Part shown: positions 9,411-22,400 of the stretch, one piece after another | How the letters are laid out: the number at the start of each line of letters is the position of its first letter | How positions within the stretch are numbered: position 1 is the first letter of the stretch | Assembly (NCBI GenBank): GCA_013397865.1 | Contig: VZTI01005242.1 | Span: 59,438 to 123,437 of the forward strand | DNA from: Struthidea cinerea | Taxonomy: Eukaryota > Chordata > Aves > Passeriformes > Corcoracidae | Length of the DNA: 64,000 bases | Direction of reading: 5' to 3' | Notes under the pieces: model-generated | Told to the model about the DNA's origin: nothing | Seen by the model: the letters and a program-made list of their open reading frames with translations, nothing else | The model's database searches: none | Position numbers and translations under genes: made by a program

Positions 9411-12129
9411 GAGTGTTTGAAGTGCAGAGCATTTTGTTCAGATCTTGGGCTCCAGCTAAGTCACCCAAAGGAAGACTTGGGCAAGCCTGGATGTGTGTGA
9501 AAGCCTCTTCTGATCCTGATCCTGCTGCTGTGTATAGCCCCTTCTCCTGCCCTGAGAAGGTCTGAGCTAATTTGCACTCACCAGGGGCTGAAAATAGTGG
9601 GGTGCAGGCCTGTGGCACCTCAGCCATGCTGCTCTTTGCTTTCTGGTGGGGGTAGAAAGGGACAAAAGACACAGAAGTTCTGTGGAAGGGCCCAGTTTCA
9701 TCCCTCAGTCATTCAGTGGTTGGACTTGATCATCATAGAGGGCTTTTCCAGCCTTAAGGATTCCGGGACTTACAAGAAGGCTGGAGAGGGACCTTTCACA
9801 AGGGCATGTAGTGAGAGGACGAGGGGAAGTGGCATCAAGCCAAAGGAGGATAGGTTTGGATGAGATACTATGAGATAATTTGTGACTCAGAGGGTGCTGA
9901 GGCCCTGGCACAGGGTGCCCAGAGAAGCTGTGGCTGCCCCATCCCTGGAAGTGTCCAAGGCCAGGTTGAATGGGGTTTGCAGCAACGTAGTGGAAGGTGT
10001 CCCTGCCCATGGCAGGGGATGGAAGGAGATGAGCTTTAAAGTCCCTTACACCCCAATCTTTCTACTCCCAGGCCAGGTAACAGCAAGTTCTGTCCACATT
10101 ACATCACCTGGCAGTCACAATCAAAGTACCCACTAGCACAAATCCCCTTGGACAGGTCCTGCTAAGCCAGGGCACAGCCGGCCCTTTGCTGCTCCCATGG
10201 AAACGTCACAGCAGCAGAACTGGGGCTAAGGAGCACCCAGGAAACTGAACGACCAAATGTTTCTGTGTTTAATCTGCCTGAATGGAGCCCCCACCTATTT
10301 GTCCTCCCAGATTTGTTTGGCATGATGGAATGTGCCATCACATGCTTGTTCTGAGGAGTGACCAACATACCAAGCTGTCCCTGCCCCGTTAAAGATCAAA
10401 GCACACAAGCAAAACTTCCTGGATGGGCACAAAAAAAAGCACAAACTTTTCCTGGTGGTTGCATCTGCCTTACACAAAGGTCTGCCCACAGAACAACTGA
10501 CAGGCTTTAAAGGGAATATTGCAAAGTGGATTTTTTTACCTGAATGCAGGTGATATGGTAAACATGGTCCCATAGGTTAACGTTGGTTCACAGCCCCTGT
10601 GCTTCACCTTCTTGGGGTGATCACCACAAACAAAATAAATACAAAATATGTATTATAAAATATGGTGAACCCTTTGCTCCCTCCCCATCACCCAGGTGAA
10701 AAACAAGGATCAGCAGAGAGTGCCAATACTTGCTGACAGTGAGCCATGGGGTAAATATGCACATAGGATAACAAACATGACTTTTTGGGCTTGTTTCAGA
10801 GCAGGGCCTGATGGCTGCAACTGCTCAGAGCCCTGGCTGGCTGTTGGTGCCTGCTGGGGTCAGCTGGCACCAACCTAGATTTGCATCTTCCCAAGAGCAG
10901 GACAGCTCTGGTTTCAGTTTTCCAATTTCAGGTAAAATTGTCCATTAACTCGTTTGTGGGGTACTGCTGCTGCTGACAGCCCTGTGCTTCGTGATGAAGG
11001 ATGAAGCCTGGAAGCTTCAGACAGCTCCTTCATCCCAGGTAGTTCCGGGCTTTCAATGGGAATTGTGATTATGTTGGTGTCCCTGATTCCACGGTGGCAT
11101 CTCTCGATGCTGAGCTGGTACAAAGACCCCAAGTGAATCAGCTTCAGAGAGTTTCCCTAACCAGGAGCTCCTTTCCAAACCCTTCCCACTGCTTGGAGAA
11201 GCAGGGCACACATAGTGAAGCCATTGATGACATTTGCCAGACATAAAATCGCTGGAGCTTTTAATTATGAGGCCCAGCCCTTTTGAAACAGGACAAGCAA
11301 GTTGGATGCAAACAGCATTAAAAATTTAGAGGAACACATATTTTGAGGAGCTGGGTTTGGGTGGTGTTTACTTGACAAGTCTTTGTTCTTGAGCCATCAC
11401 AGGGGTGTCTGCCGCCAACCTGATTTAAAAGGCTGATCCCGAGAGGCAAGTCAGCCTCCTGGGATTTCCAAATTGGAGATACTGGGAGATAGGGTGTTAT
11501 GGGTCCATGACTTTATGAAGTCCCTCTGGAGTGGCCTGGTGCTCCGGTGAAGGAGGGAGGCCGAGGACATGCACTCAGTTGGTTCCACACCTGGGAGCCA
11601 CGCCAGGAACCGCCACCATGCCACAGGATGATTCGCTCATGCCAAACCATTCCATGATTCTACGGTTGCCTCTGGCCCACCCCCACCGGCACCAGCTGTC
11701 AGGTGGGACAGCACGGAAGGTGTAATAAGCTCTGCTGTGGTTTTCTTCCCTGCCCAGAGGAAAAGTTGCTGCCTCTGCAGAGCAGTTAAGAGATTTGCTG
11801 TGGGGCACAGTAGCTCACAGTAGCCCTGTCTTCAATGTGAATGTGGAGCTGGATAGGAAGCAGTGCCTTAAAACACCATCTTGACAACTCCCTGTTTGCA
11901 TCCCAGGAAAGTCAGCCCAGCCCAGCAGTCCTCCTGAAATACCCCAGTGATGCATTTCAGGGAGTAGGGATCTCCTGCACAAAACCTTCCAGCTGCTGAG
12001 GCTCACCAGGCTCCAGCACAGCTGACATTCCCACTGCATTTCCCTTGTTTTGGACTGATATCCCTTCTCCTGCCTGGTACGGCAGGCATTCCCTAAATCC
12101 TGCTTTTCCTAGGGCTGGCCGTGTTTTCA
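9411..12129. other. Intergenic region downstream of TMEM80
   Basis: Contains a compound CR1 insertion (9697-10055). A short stretch near 11641-11663 (CCATTCCATGATTCTA) resembles a CR1 3' tail but lacks the rest of the element. No gene was recognised in the remainder on either strand. Confidence 0.6.
9697..10055 (+). mobile_element. CR1 LINE, two fragments in series, sense
   Basis: The first piece, about 9697-9765, is a CR1 3' end (TGGTTGGACTTGATCATCAT then TTTTCCAGCCTTAAGGATTC). It is followed directly by a second truncated copy containing GAGAAGCTGTGGCTGCCCCA, GGAAGTGTCCAAGGCCAGG and GTGTCCCTGCCCATGGCAGG. This looks like two insertions or a nested event. Confidence 0.85.
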
Positions 12130-12734
12130 CAATGTATCCCCTGGGATCCTGGCGAGGAGGGTGACGGGGCACTGGGCGGGAGTGTCACACCGAGTATCGG
12201 TTCGTGTTCTCCCGCAGCAGGAGAGGTCGTGCTCCTGTCAAACCCGAGCTGCCGAAACCCCGACTGTCAGGCAGGGAGCCGCTCTCCCCCTGCCCGCCCG
12301 GCTCACCCGGCCGCATTCCTCCCACAGGAACTCACCGGGGCGGCTCCTCCGTGCGGCGCCTGGACCCGTGCCAGGCCCTGCGCTGGGCACAAGCCCCTCA
12401 AAGAAACCCACAGCAGCGGGGAGCTCAGCAAATGTCAGGCTAAGGAATTTGGGCTTCTCCCAGACCGCTGTCCTGTGGGGGAAGCTTTTCCTTGTTTCTT
12501 TCCCTAGTGTCACAGTTACAGCTGTTTCCTCCCAGGGCCAGCGACACGGGGTCTCACTTCACATGTACATGGCAGGGGTTCAACACACAGCGTGGGCATG
12601 GTGGGGAGGCCTGCAGGCACGTGCACTTCAATAAAACACTCTTAAAAGCCTCAGTTTTGGGATAGGATCGGCTAACCAGAAGGATCCCACCCTGCCTTGG
12701 ACACATCAGTATGACCCAGCTGATATTTTCCCCG

Positions 12735-12910
12735 CCAGGGATGCCTTCCACTAGCCCAGGTTGTTCCAAGCCCTGTCTAAACTGGCCTTGAACAATTCCA
12801 GGGATGGGGCAGCCACAGCTTCTCCGGGCAACCTGTGCCAGAGCCTCAGCATCCTCACAGGGAAGGCTTTGTTCCCAGTATTCCATCTAAACCTACTGTC
12901 TTTCATGGAA
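12735..12910 (-). mobile_element. CR1 LINE fragment, antisense, inside the CpG-rich block
   Basis: The complement of the CR1 3' UTR is recognisable: GATGCCTTCCACTAGCCCAG, then GATGGGGCAGCCACAGCTTC, then CTCACAGGGAAGGC. Confidence 0.88.
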
Positions 12911-13639
12911 GAGCTGGGGCAAAACAAGGGGCTTTATGGCACAGTGCCACAGTGGGGGTACCCCGAAGGGGACTCTGCTCTGCACCCGACTGCTTTGGGG
13001 AATCTGAGAGAGAGGACGCTTTGCCTTCTCCCTCCGTCTCCCAACACCTTTCTTTGCTGCAGACGTCGGGACAGAGAGCAGGCAGGAGCGATGCTGGAGG
13101 AAAACAACCCGCGAGCCAGCGCGGAGGAGAGCCCTGGGCTGCACAAAAGGTGCCTTGTTCCCCCCACGAGGCGGTCGGGCAGCACGTCCCCTCTCTCACC
13201 GGCGATGGAAAACTGAGCTCCAAGCACTCCTTCACTTCCCCTCGCCACCTTCAACCTTCCCATTGGGTACAAAATGTTCTCGGGAGCAAGAAACCCGAAG
13301 TTTAGCACGTCCCTCCTGGGCTCTTGGTCGCCTTGCCCGGGGAGTGGGCGAAGGCTGCAGCAGCCCCCGGCGCTCCCGGGGCCACCGGCTCCTGGTTATA
13401 CAGTAACCTGTTGCTCCGGGTCCCAGCTCCACCTCTCGCTGCCTCCACATCCCTCCCCTCCTCTCCTCTGCCAAGAAACCTCTGTCACCTGCTCTCAGAC
13501 ACTCGGGGCGAGCGGCACCAGGAGGAAAGGGCAGAGGGGAACCGCAGCACGGGGACCCCCAGGCCGGGCTGCCGGGTGGGCTCTGCCTCCCACTCTCCTC
13601 CAGCGTTCGGGGCACCGGGCTCACAGCCTGTGCAGGGAG

Positions 13640-13760
13640 GACAGGGAGCTTGGCTGCTGGAGAATGGCAGCAGGATTCAACTAGGAGGGCACAGAAAACT
13701 GTGCGAGAACTCACGGGAGCTGAGCGAACTGCGGGAGACGAGAGCGGCTTCTCAGCACCG
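13640..13760 (+). other. EPS8L2: Probable EPS8L2 untranslated first exon (3' border only certain)
   Basis: A CpG-rich segment ends CAGCACCG|GTGAGTCC, a consensus donor, at 13760. The next plus-strand exons belong to EPS8L2. The 5' border is a guess. It would contain a short upstream ORF at 13664-13684 (MAAGFN then TAG). Confidence 0.4.
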
Positions 13761-15586
13761 GTGAGTCCTTCTTTGCAAACCCTAAAACTTCACATCCCCC
13801 TCCCCAGCTTTTATCCACTTCAAAAGTCTGTCTGATTCTGCTGTGGAGGGAGCACGGCTAGAGAGGGGCTGTGGCTGGGAGAACTATCAGTGTAGTTTTC
13901 TGTTGTTTTAGTTAAAAAAGATGAAAAAACGTACTTTTCCCAGCATTGTGTTTTCTGAGTTTGTTTCCCGTCCGGGTGATTCCCCACCGGGTGAGATCCA
14001 GTAGGTGGCACTTTCTTGGCAGCAAAATGTCCATTTGGCACAGAACGAGGCTTTTTTTCTGCTCCTAATGAAGTCTGAAGACGTAGCTTTGAGCAGCTGT
14101 TTGTTTGCAAACCTCGGGGTTTCCTCTTTTGGGGACATGTGTAGAACTTCTGGCCGTTCTCCGCCGGGCCCCTCAAGGAGCTGCTGCTCTTGGTGGGTGA
14201 GATCTCCCTACCCCTGATCCTGGCAGGATTCACCACCCGATTTCAGCACGGAGGGAAGCTTGGAGCTGCCCTGTTCCCTCTGGTGACAGCTCTGCCTCCT
14301 GATGAGCTTTCATCCACGTTAACGAGTCACAGCATTCCTGTCCCCTTTCTCTTATTTTCCTGGAAAATGCTGGTGCAAACTCCACCGAGGACAAGGCTCA
14401 GGGACAAATGATGTGACCAACATTACTTTCAAATACTGGAAATAACTGTGACACAGCACAGCAGTAAAATCCGGTGATTGCCCTGCTGTAATTAGGGCAA
14501 CAGGGTGTTAACACTTGTGTTGCTGGGCTGCTCCAAAAGCACGGATCAGATCCATCAGTAGTTGCTCATCCAGGAGTACCAGAGCTTGGCTGGGATGTGC
14601 CCCTAAAAAGGACTTTGTCTGCGGAAAAGAAGTGACAGCCTGAGGCTCAGCCCCCAGCTGGTAACAGCAGGGACCCACACAGGGTTTCACCTGCGGATGC
14701 CGCAGGCAGCAGCACAGTCCTTGCTCTATTTTGCTCTGTGATCGAGTTTTCAGTTGATTCTGTCCTTCACAGACAGAAAGGGCAGGCAGCAGTGCTGAAT
14801 CAAGGAGCCCTTTAAAACAGGACTGGGAAGAGGGGCTTGGGATCCACTGTGGGAAGGTGTCTGTGAGAGGCAAAGGTCATTGGTTGGCCCTGTTTAAAAC
14901 AAAGGCTTGAACTGGTGTTTGGGACAACACTACAGCTCAGTTCCACTGTGGTCAGGCCTGCGTTGTTCCTGCTGGTGGTTTCTGCAGCTGAAGCCTTGGG
15001 AAGGCTGGCCAAGGAACTGGTGCTCTTCCATTCCAGCTGTATCCCAGCCCTCCAGGTGGGGGTCTAGAGCAGGTTCTACTCCACTGTACTCAGCAGGGCA
15101 GGGTGGGTTTGTCATATAATCATAGAGCTTAGAGGAACTGGGGGTGTTTTTAGGCACCTGAGGAAAAGTTTAGCACCAGCATTGTTGAACTGGCTGTTGG
15201 TGAAGTCCCGGGAAGGGAACAGCTGTGAGCGACGCTGGAGAACGGCTGCGATGTGCGCACACCGCTCGCGTGGGGCCGTGGAGCAGTTTGCCAAGACAAG
15301 CTTTGAGTCCTTGGCTTTCTGCCCCTCTGCCATCACCCTGATGTCAGGATGGGCACAGGCACCATGACGGAGGTGGGCAGCCTGGATGCTGCTCAGCACC
15401 AGGAGGAAATGTCTTCTGAGCCACAGGATGGGTATCGCAGGGGCAGACAGAATGCTCCTTCGGTGCCCACCTTTGCTGACTGCAAACCACTCGGAGTGCA
15501 AATCACTTGGAGTGACAAAGCCCAGCCCTGAGCCTGAAACAGCCCTGCAGATCATTGCTCCTAGGGCTCCATCTGCCCCACTCCCA

Positions 15587-15650
15587 TGGATGGTGTCGAG
15601 GGTAGGACTAGATGATCTCGAAGGCCTCTTCCAACCATGATGATTCTGTG
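15587..15650 (+). mobile_element. CR1 LINE 3' end, sense
   Basis: The terminal CR1 motif is seen: TAGGACTAGATGATCTCGAA then CTTCCAACCATGATGATTCT. Only the last 60 or so bases are recognisable. Confidence 0.75.
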
Positions 15651-18600
15651 AGGGACATTGCAGAGCAGATGCTGTCTGTGGTGATGTCACAGCAGCCGCC
15701 ATTTTGCCAGGCTGTGACAAATTGTCATGGCTGCCTGCCTGGATTCATCCAAGGGCACAAGGAGACAGGGAGGGGTTGCACAGGAGGAACCCCGGCCTGC
15801 TTGCTCCGCTCTGGTCATTCAATCGGGCTGTAGGTCCTGAGAGAGGAGACCCTGCTGGGGCATGGCTGCAGGGCCAAACCTGCCAGAGATTTGCTGGCAT
15901 CTGCCCCTGGAGGAGATGGCTTGGAATGTGCTGGAAAACAAAATGCTTTTCATAGGGTCACGGGATCATTCTGGAAAAGAAAGATTCAGAAGAGACACTA
16001 ATGTGCTGTAGGACTTGGGAGGTTTCAGCCCTTGTAGCAAAAAAGAAAGGAGTGAAACAGGGAGAACAAATGCGTTGGCTTGTGTGGGCTTGAGAAACAT
16101 CCATATGAAATAAATCCTGAGTGCGTGGGGGATTCTTGGAGTATTATTCCCAGAGGGCTGGATCCGGGGGTGCTGCTTTGGAGCACACTCCCTCATACTC
16201 TTGGCTTTCTCCCTTCCATGCCATGGTCTCCCCGAAGTGCTGGGTCAGGGCAGGTTTGTGGTTTTGAAGAAGACTCAATGTTTTCGTCCTTGCATGGGGC
16301 TGATCAGGGCTCACGACTCCTTACCGCAAATGCAGTCAGCAGTGCTGCCCTTCCCTCCAGGGCGGACAGGAATGCACGGCCTTTAGCCTGCGAGTTTGGT
16401 GTCATTGGCAATGAAACAATCACCCTCGGAAAATACTCGAGCCTACCCTAGTGACCCCCAAGCAGAAGTGCCAAGTGAAGTCCACAGACTTCCTGGAGCG
16501 ACAGGGATGACCTCCTGCACTCCGCTAGAGCTTTACCAGCAGCGCAGTATCTGCCTGGCATGGCAGCTCCCATGGAGCGCCGGCAGATCCAGCAGCACTT
16601 GGCTCTGCCAGCACGGCCTGCTGAACCACCTGTTTGGTCAAGGCTCAGCAAGTGCCCAGAAGAATACCCACCTGCCTGCCCAGGAGGCATTCATGTTTCC
16701 CACTCCAAGGGAGGGGAACGGTGGTACTCCAGAAACCCTCTCTGCTCATCCAGCCGCATTGGAGGAGAGTCCTTGCACCATCAGAAATGGTGCCAGGCAC
16801 TGTACAACACCTGAGAGACGCAGGAGACAAGATCCAAGGAGGCCCAGGAGGCCTGAGAGCACAGTTTGGTTCTGGATCCCCACCTGCTGACAAGACCACA
16901 GTCAGGAACGGAGTAGAGCAGAAGGATTTTCACGGAGTGGGGAGGCTGTGAACAGCATCTCTGTCTGCTTGCAGTGGGTTTGAAAGGTCAAGCTCAGGGA
17001 AAAATATGCTGTCACCCATCCCTAAAATATTTAGGTGTCAAGAGGGAAAGGAAGGGGATCCAGGGACAGCTGCTTCCACATGGACATGGCCGCCTCTGCA
17101 CATAGGTGAGGGTTTGTCTTTTCCCAAGGCAGCGAGAGTTTTCCTTTCTCCTGGGCTGGCGACAGTACCGCCTCCAAAATTGAAATGCTCGATGCCAGGG
17201 GGGTAACCAAAAAAGTCCTGGCATTTTACTTCCTGGTAATCCAGATAAATTAGGAAGAATTGCAATTAAGAAAGGAGGGAAGGGTGTGTAGCTGAGCTGG
17301 ACCGGTTTGGAGATATTTCCCATTCACCTGAACTGCAATTCCCCAGGAGAGCCCAGCCCTTGTTCCCATTCTCCGAGTGCTCCCAAGGGCGTTACTGCAA
17401 CGTGCTTACTGCCACTGAGGATCTGCTGAGGAACAGAACAAAGCTTCCAACCCCCGGGAAGAAGTGAGGAGTCACAGGCTCCGCCTGCTCAGCTGCCCTG
17501 GGACAGGGACTGAAGTGCCCAGACAAGCTGCTGGGGCCCTGATTTGGTTGAAAGCACCAAGCGAGGCCTGGAGGTGCCTGTTCCTGCAGGCACAGTGGGA
17601 TCAGGGGACCCTCACGAAGCAAGAGGCTGATGGCAGAGGCTGGGCTGCTCCAGCCATCTGGCACGGAGCTAGACCCTGCTTGGGATGCTCTGTGCCCTTA
17701 CACCCAACCTTGCCTTCAGAGCAGGGTCCAAACCAACCCCTCTCACCAGCATCTCCCACAAAAGTTCTCCTTGTCCTGCTGAGATGGGCAAACACATCTC
17801 AAATGTGAGAAATCCTCTCATCTCCAGAGCCAGGGGCACATTCCCCCATCCAGTCCACACTTGGGGTTTCACCTGTAGAGGCATTAGCCCACCTATTTAC
17901 CTCTTCTTTCCCACTCCCTGGACACTACCACAGCTTCTAGCAGCAATTTCAGCTGGAATGGAGGAGCTGAGCACCCTCGGGGTGATGGGATAGGATTTTG
18001 CAACGGCCTTGGCTGTCGTGATGGGCAGGTGTGGCACAAATGAGCCCTCACGGCTCACGGGCCTCCAACCCAGCCTTGCCCCAGGTAAAGGCAGATTGTT
18101 CCATGGCTGATGGAACAGGAACACTCCACATTTGTGAGCTGGGGTCTTTCAGCACTGCCTTGGAATGGGACAGCAAATTCTTTCCTAATTTTGGTTTCTG
18201 GTTGGGGCACTGACCCCCAGAAGTTTTTCATAATTTGAATTCAAGTTTAGTCCTTCCTGCTTCCTTTTTCATTTTTCCTTCTTCTGTTTTATCAGTCTCA
18301 ACCTGTCCAGATTTATGTCCTACAAAGGTAAAGTGCAGCCCATCTGAATGGCAATAAACCAAAGTTCAGGCACCACAGCTGATTCAGAAAGTGAAATAGT
18401 GCTGCTGGTGGGATGGAGATTAGGATCAGGCTGAGTCAACACCACCCTCCCCCAGACTGTTTACACCTAACTTCCCTCTCGCTCAAGATGGACAGAAGTG
18501 GGAACCATCTGGGAGCTGCGAATCTCTTCATGCCTTACAGGTGTTGGCTGCCTGAACCAGAGCTGACACCTAAAATCATGGGCAGCCCCAGGTTCCCTCA

Positions 18601-18794
18601 CCAGCAAATACAAAGTGAATCCCAAACCTAACCCACCTCACTGCTGTGGACATGCCAGTGGCTTGTCCTAGTCTGTCACTCACTCCTCACTGCCACCATC
18701 AGGACTCCCTTGGGTCACTCCCTGTCCCGCTGCTGCTGCCAGCCAGAACTGTGACTTGTGGACACAGACTCCTCCAAGTCCTCCAAACTCCTCC

Positions 18795-19070
18795 ATGCCC
18801 TTTTCATAAGGGCATGAAGTGACGGGACAAGGAGAAATGGCCTTAAGCTGAAGGAGGGTGGCTTTACGTTAAATATTGGGAAGAAATTCTTCCCTGTGAG
18901 GGTGCTGAGGCCCTGGCACAGGCTGTCCAGAGAAGCTGTGGCTGCCCCATCCTTGGAAGTGTTCAAGGCCAGGCTGGACGGGGCTTGCAGCAACCTGGTC
19001 TAGTGGAAAGCAGGGACGGGGCAGGTCCCTGTTCATGACAGGGGAATGGAACTTTTTCCAACCCAAACCA
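18795..19070 (+). mobile_element. CR1 LINE, 5'-truncated, sense
   Basis: Typical CR1 3' UTR: GGGAAGAAATTCTTCCCTGT, then AGAGAAGCTGTGGCTGCCCC, then AGCAACCTGGTCTAGTGGAA, ending CCAACCCAAACC. Confidence 0.92.
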
Positions 19071-22000
19071 ATCCATTTATGACATTATGATAAGTCAGGT
19101 TTGAGGCTTTCAGTGGTGACTGTATGGAGGCAAAGCAGTGACTTCACTGTCGGTGCTGAGATAAACACAGAGGTGTCCATTTGCCTGAGCCTGAAATAAT
19201 CATTTCATCAGTAAATTCACTTCATAAAAACACCAGGGAGAGGAGAAGAGAGAAAGGTAATTGCACCCACGATATCCCTTAATAAATCATAGGCTGGAGC
19301 CTACTCTCATACCTGACACTGCTGCCTCTTAATTATAGCTGTGTTCAGCTGAGGAGACAGAGGAGGAGAGCCAGGCTCTTTGCAGAAGGGAGCACTAATT
19401 AAAACCTCTTTTCTCTGGGAAGATATTAATGTCTTCCTCTGGGGCAGAAGCGAATGGCCCTGTCTGTGGCCATTCCCGTGGGTTAACCTGTAACTCTGAC
19501 TTTCACAAAGCCAGGCAGTTTGTCCTGCTTTTGGTACCTGGTGCTCCCAGCATTGCTTCTGGGCTGAGATACGGGACTTTCAAAAGCCCTTGAAAAAAGA
19601 AGAGGAATAACATGTACCCAGGCAGACCGTGCAGCTGTGGAGGTAAGGTTAGGTAGGTAGGGGTGGCTCCTCAGTCCAGGTACACTGACCACAAAAGGGA
19701 CTGTCCCTTGATATGTGACACAGGCAGGATTTCTGTGATGGAGAGGGTATCCCAGACTGCACCCAAACAAATCCTCTGATTGGAGTTAACGTGGACTTTG
19801 AAAGGCTTGATCCAGTTCCCCATGAGAAGAGAGTCCCGTCCGTCAGGCTGGTGGGGGAAGGAGTCTTGTACCACCAGGCACCTGCACGCCAGCATCTCTA
19901 CCTGATCTCCTGATGGGTTTGGGACCTGGTCACACAGGCAGGAGCATTCCTGATTCACCTCTTTTTCCAGCTCAGGAGAACAGAAACCCTGCCAAACTGC
20001 AGGAGGGGAGTGGTACATCTGGGCCATGGAAATGACAGTTTGACCCACTGAAGTCAAAGGGCTGATTCTATTATTCTATCTATTTATTCTGTGTTTCCAT
20101 GATTCCCAAAGAGAGTAAGTCTCCAGCTGCCCCTGCAGAGTTTCCATAGCAGGGAACCCAGCTGGTGAAGGAAGGCTTCAGTCCAGCATTTAGGCACATG
20201 CTCACTCCAACCTGGCATTCAAGCCAGAGTCAAAACACAAGGAAAATATTGGGTTGGATTTTTTCCCCCTTTTTTTTTGCAATAGAAGGTGCAGGGCAGG
20301 AGTGTGAAAGTGGCATGAAAGGCTCTCAGGGATAACTCCAAGACTGTCAGGTTTGCTGTGAGTTGCGGCTGCTTGGAAAATAAGTTGATAAAGTTTTAGC
20401 AGATAAAAAAAAGCCAGAAAAGCTGTGCCTCTGTCAGAGAAGCTGCTGTACGGAGCGAGGCAGGAGCAGGTTCAACAGGATAAATTGAGAGCAAATGTAC
20501 CAGAGCTGTGCTCGTAGCTGGTCTCTGCCAGAACCAGCAGGTAACACCCAAGGTGTGGTTGGGCCATCGGCTGCCCGAGCAATCTCTTGACAAGGAAGCA
20601 CCTCTTGCCACTGCTGCGTCTGCTCCGGGCTTAAAAACAAACCAGGAACAGCCCCTATGTCTGTGACTTCAGCCATGAAACTTCCAGTGCTCTTCAGCTT
20701 GGGAGAGGGACACTGAGGTGCTGCTCTCCTTGAGATCTGTGATACAGCCCATGGCACAGAGACAGGGAATGAGGGAACAGCTGCTTCCTGCTGACAGAGC
20801 TGGGGGGCATCCCATGAAACCAGCAGCTGGCAAGTGCAGCACGAACAAAAGGAGGTGGCTGAGAACACCGTGCAGAGCCGAGCGCAGAGCATCTTGCCAC
20901 AGGCCATTCAGGATGTCTGAAGTTTACACAGCTTGGCCAAAAGTTGGAGAAATTCAGGGATGGAAAAGGGTACCAAGAGCTCTTCACTCCCACTGCCGGG
21001 GGCTGGGAAAATTTGCAGAGAGGCTTCCCGTGCCCCTGTCCTGTTCCTGGCTTCTCCTCCAGGTATCCATGAGTGCTGCAGCCATGTGTGCCCCAACCTG
21101 CCCCCAAGCAGAACTGAGGGCAGGTGATGGGAGAGGTGATGGACCACCCCACATCCAGGCAGCTGTCCCTGGTTCCTCTGAGCCAAGGGGAGGATGGAAG
21201 GGAGGAGAGGAGCTCCGGCCTCCGTGACTGCTCAGTGGAAGGAAACGTTGTACAGGTTTAGTCGCAGCCCAGGAAGGGAGGCCTGAAACCAGCCAAGCAG
21301 CCAAAGCCCTGCCACAGCCACGTGCAAACTGAACCAGACAGGTCTCAGAACATCTGCTCCACACTTGGCACGAGCCTCAAGACCCTCCTGCTCCCTGCCT
21401 GCCAACACCTGGTGAGCAAACAGCCAGAGGTGAGAAGGACGATGTGAAGCAGGAGAAAGTTGCGGGGGAGATCCGAGCTGCCACCATCCTCTGCAGTCCC
21501 TGGTATCTTCCCAGAGCTGCCTCTGACACGATCCGCCCTTGCCAGCTGCGTGTGGCTGCCAGGATGCTGCTCAGAGAGGCCGTGCTCCAATCCAGCGCCG
21601 CGTGGGTGACAGGCATGCAGGTTCTTCTCTCGGAATCCTGTCCCGACAACTCAAGCTAAAGGAGCACTTGGGTAGCTCATGATATCCCTGAGCATCCATG
21701 AGCTCAGCAGTAGGCCCCCGGGGCAGGATTCAGGAACACCTGGCTGGGGAGCACCAGGAACAGCCCTTTGTCCTTCCCAAACCACAGGTACTCCTGTGCT
21801 CTCAGGGCCGCCTGCCCCTTCCTTCAGAACGACCTTCCCAGAATATGCCAGGTTCTCCAGAGTGCATGTTTAGGCACAACTCTGCTTCTGCCAACTTTTC
21901 TCTGCTCCAGAGGGGACCCATAAACCTGTGGCTCATTTAAGGATCAGACCCTAATGACAGTCAGACCAGCAAGGAGAGTTCAGTGGTTTTAAACACCAGG

Positions 22001-22164
22001 TCATGGTAAGCACCACCTGGCTCCGCTTTGGCTGCCCGAGCATCTGCGTGGCCTGTGTTGGACCCACTGCATGCCAACAGCCCTGATCCTTCCACGCACA
22101 CCTTGCCCACCTGGCATTAAAGGGCTTTCTTGCTCCTTTCCCCCTCTTCTCTGAGGATTGCAGG

Positions 22165-22400
22165 GTTATCCGGGCCACGAGGGACCTCAGGGGGTCTCCA
22201 GTCCAACCTGAAGCAGGGTCAGCTCTGAAATCAGAACAGGCTGCACAGTTCACTCCTGCTGTTCTTGAAAATCTCCAAGAATGAGACAGCACAACCTCTC
22301 TGGGCAAACCTGTTCCACCGTGCCGTGATTCCCACAGCAGAAACCCTCTCCTTCATGTGCCCTGCACAGCTTTAGCCTTTTGGGACTGGAAATCTCTGTG
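22165..22400 (-). mobile_element. Older, diverged CR1 LINE fragment, antisense
   Basis: Contains the diverged CR1 patterns GAGGGACCTCAGGGGGTCTC, CAGTCCAACCTGAAGCAGG and CACAACCTCTCTGGGCAAAC. It belongs to a different CR1 subfamily from the copies with the GGGGCAGCCACAGCTTCT core. Confidence 0.75.

Larger units (their letters stand above)
12130..13760. promoter_or_regulatory. EPS8L2: CpG-rich block, probable EPS8L2 promoter
   Basis: GC- and CpG-rich stretches (about 12130-12400 and 13060-13760) flank a CR1 copy. The second ends in a good donor that would begin the first EPS8L2 intron. No TATA box stands out. The promoter role is inferred from position and composition. Confidence 0.5.

Noticed and set aside
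11637..11663. CR1-like terminal motif CCATTCCATGATTCTA
   Set aside because: The upstream sequence is not CR1-like, so a stray match of about 20 bp is not enough to call an element.
15112..15720. 202-codon minus-strand frame
   Set aside because: It overlaps a CR1 3' end (15587-15650) and has no recognisable domain.
19671..20057. 128-codon minus-strand frame with many Cys
   Set aside because: Checked for zinc-finger or retroviral motifs. The Cys spacing fits none and no LTR or other viral signal is nearby.
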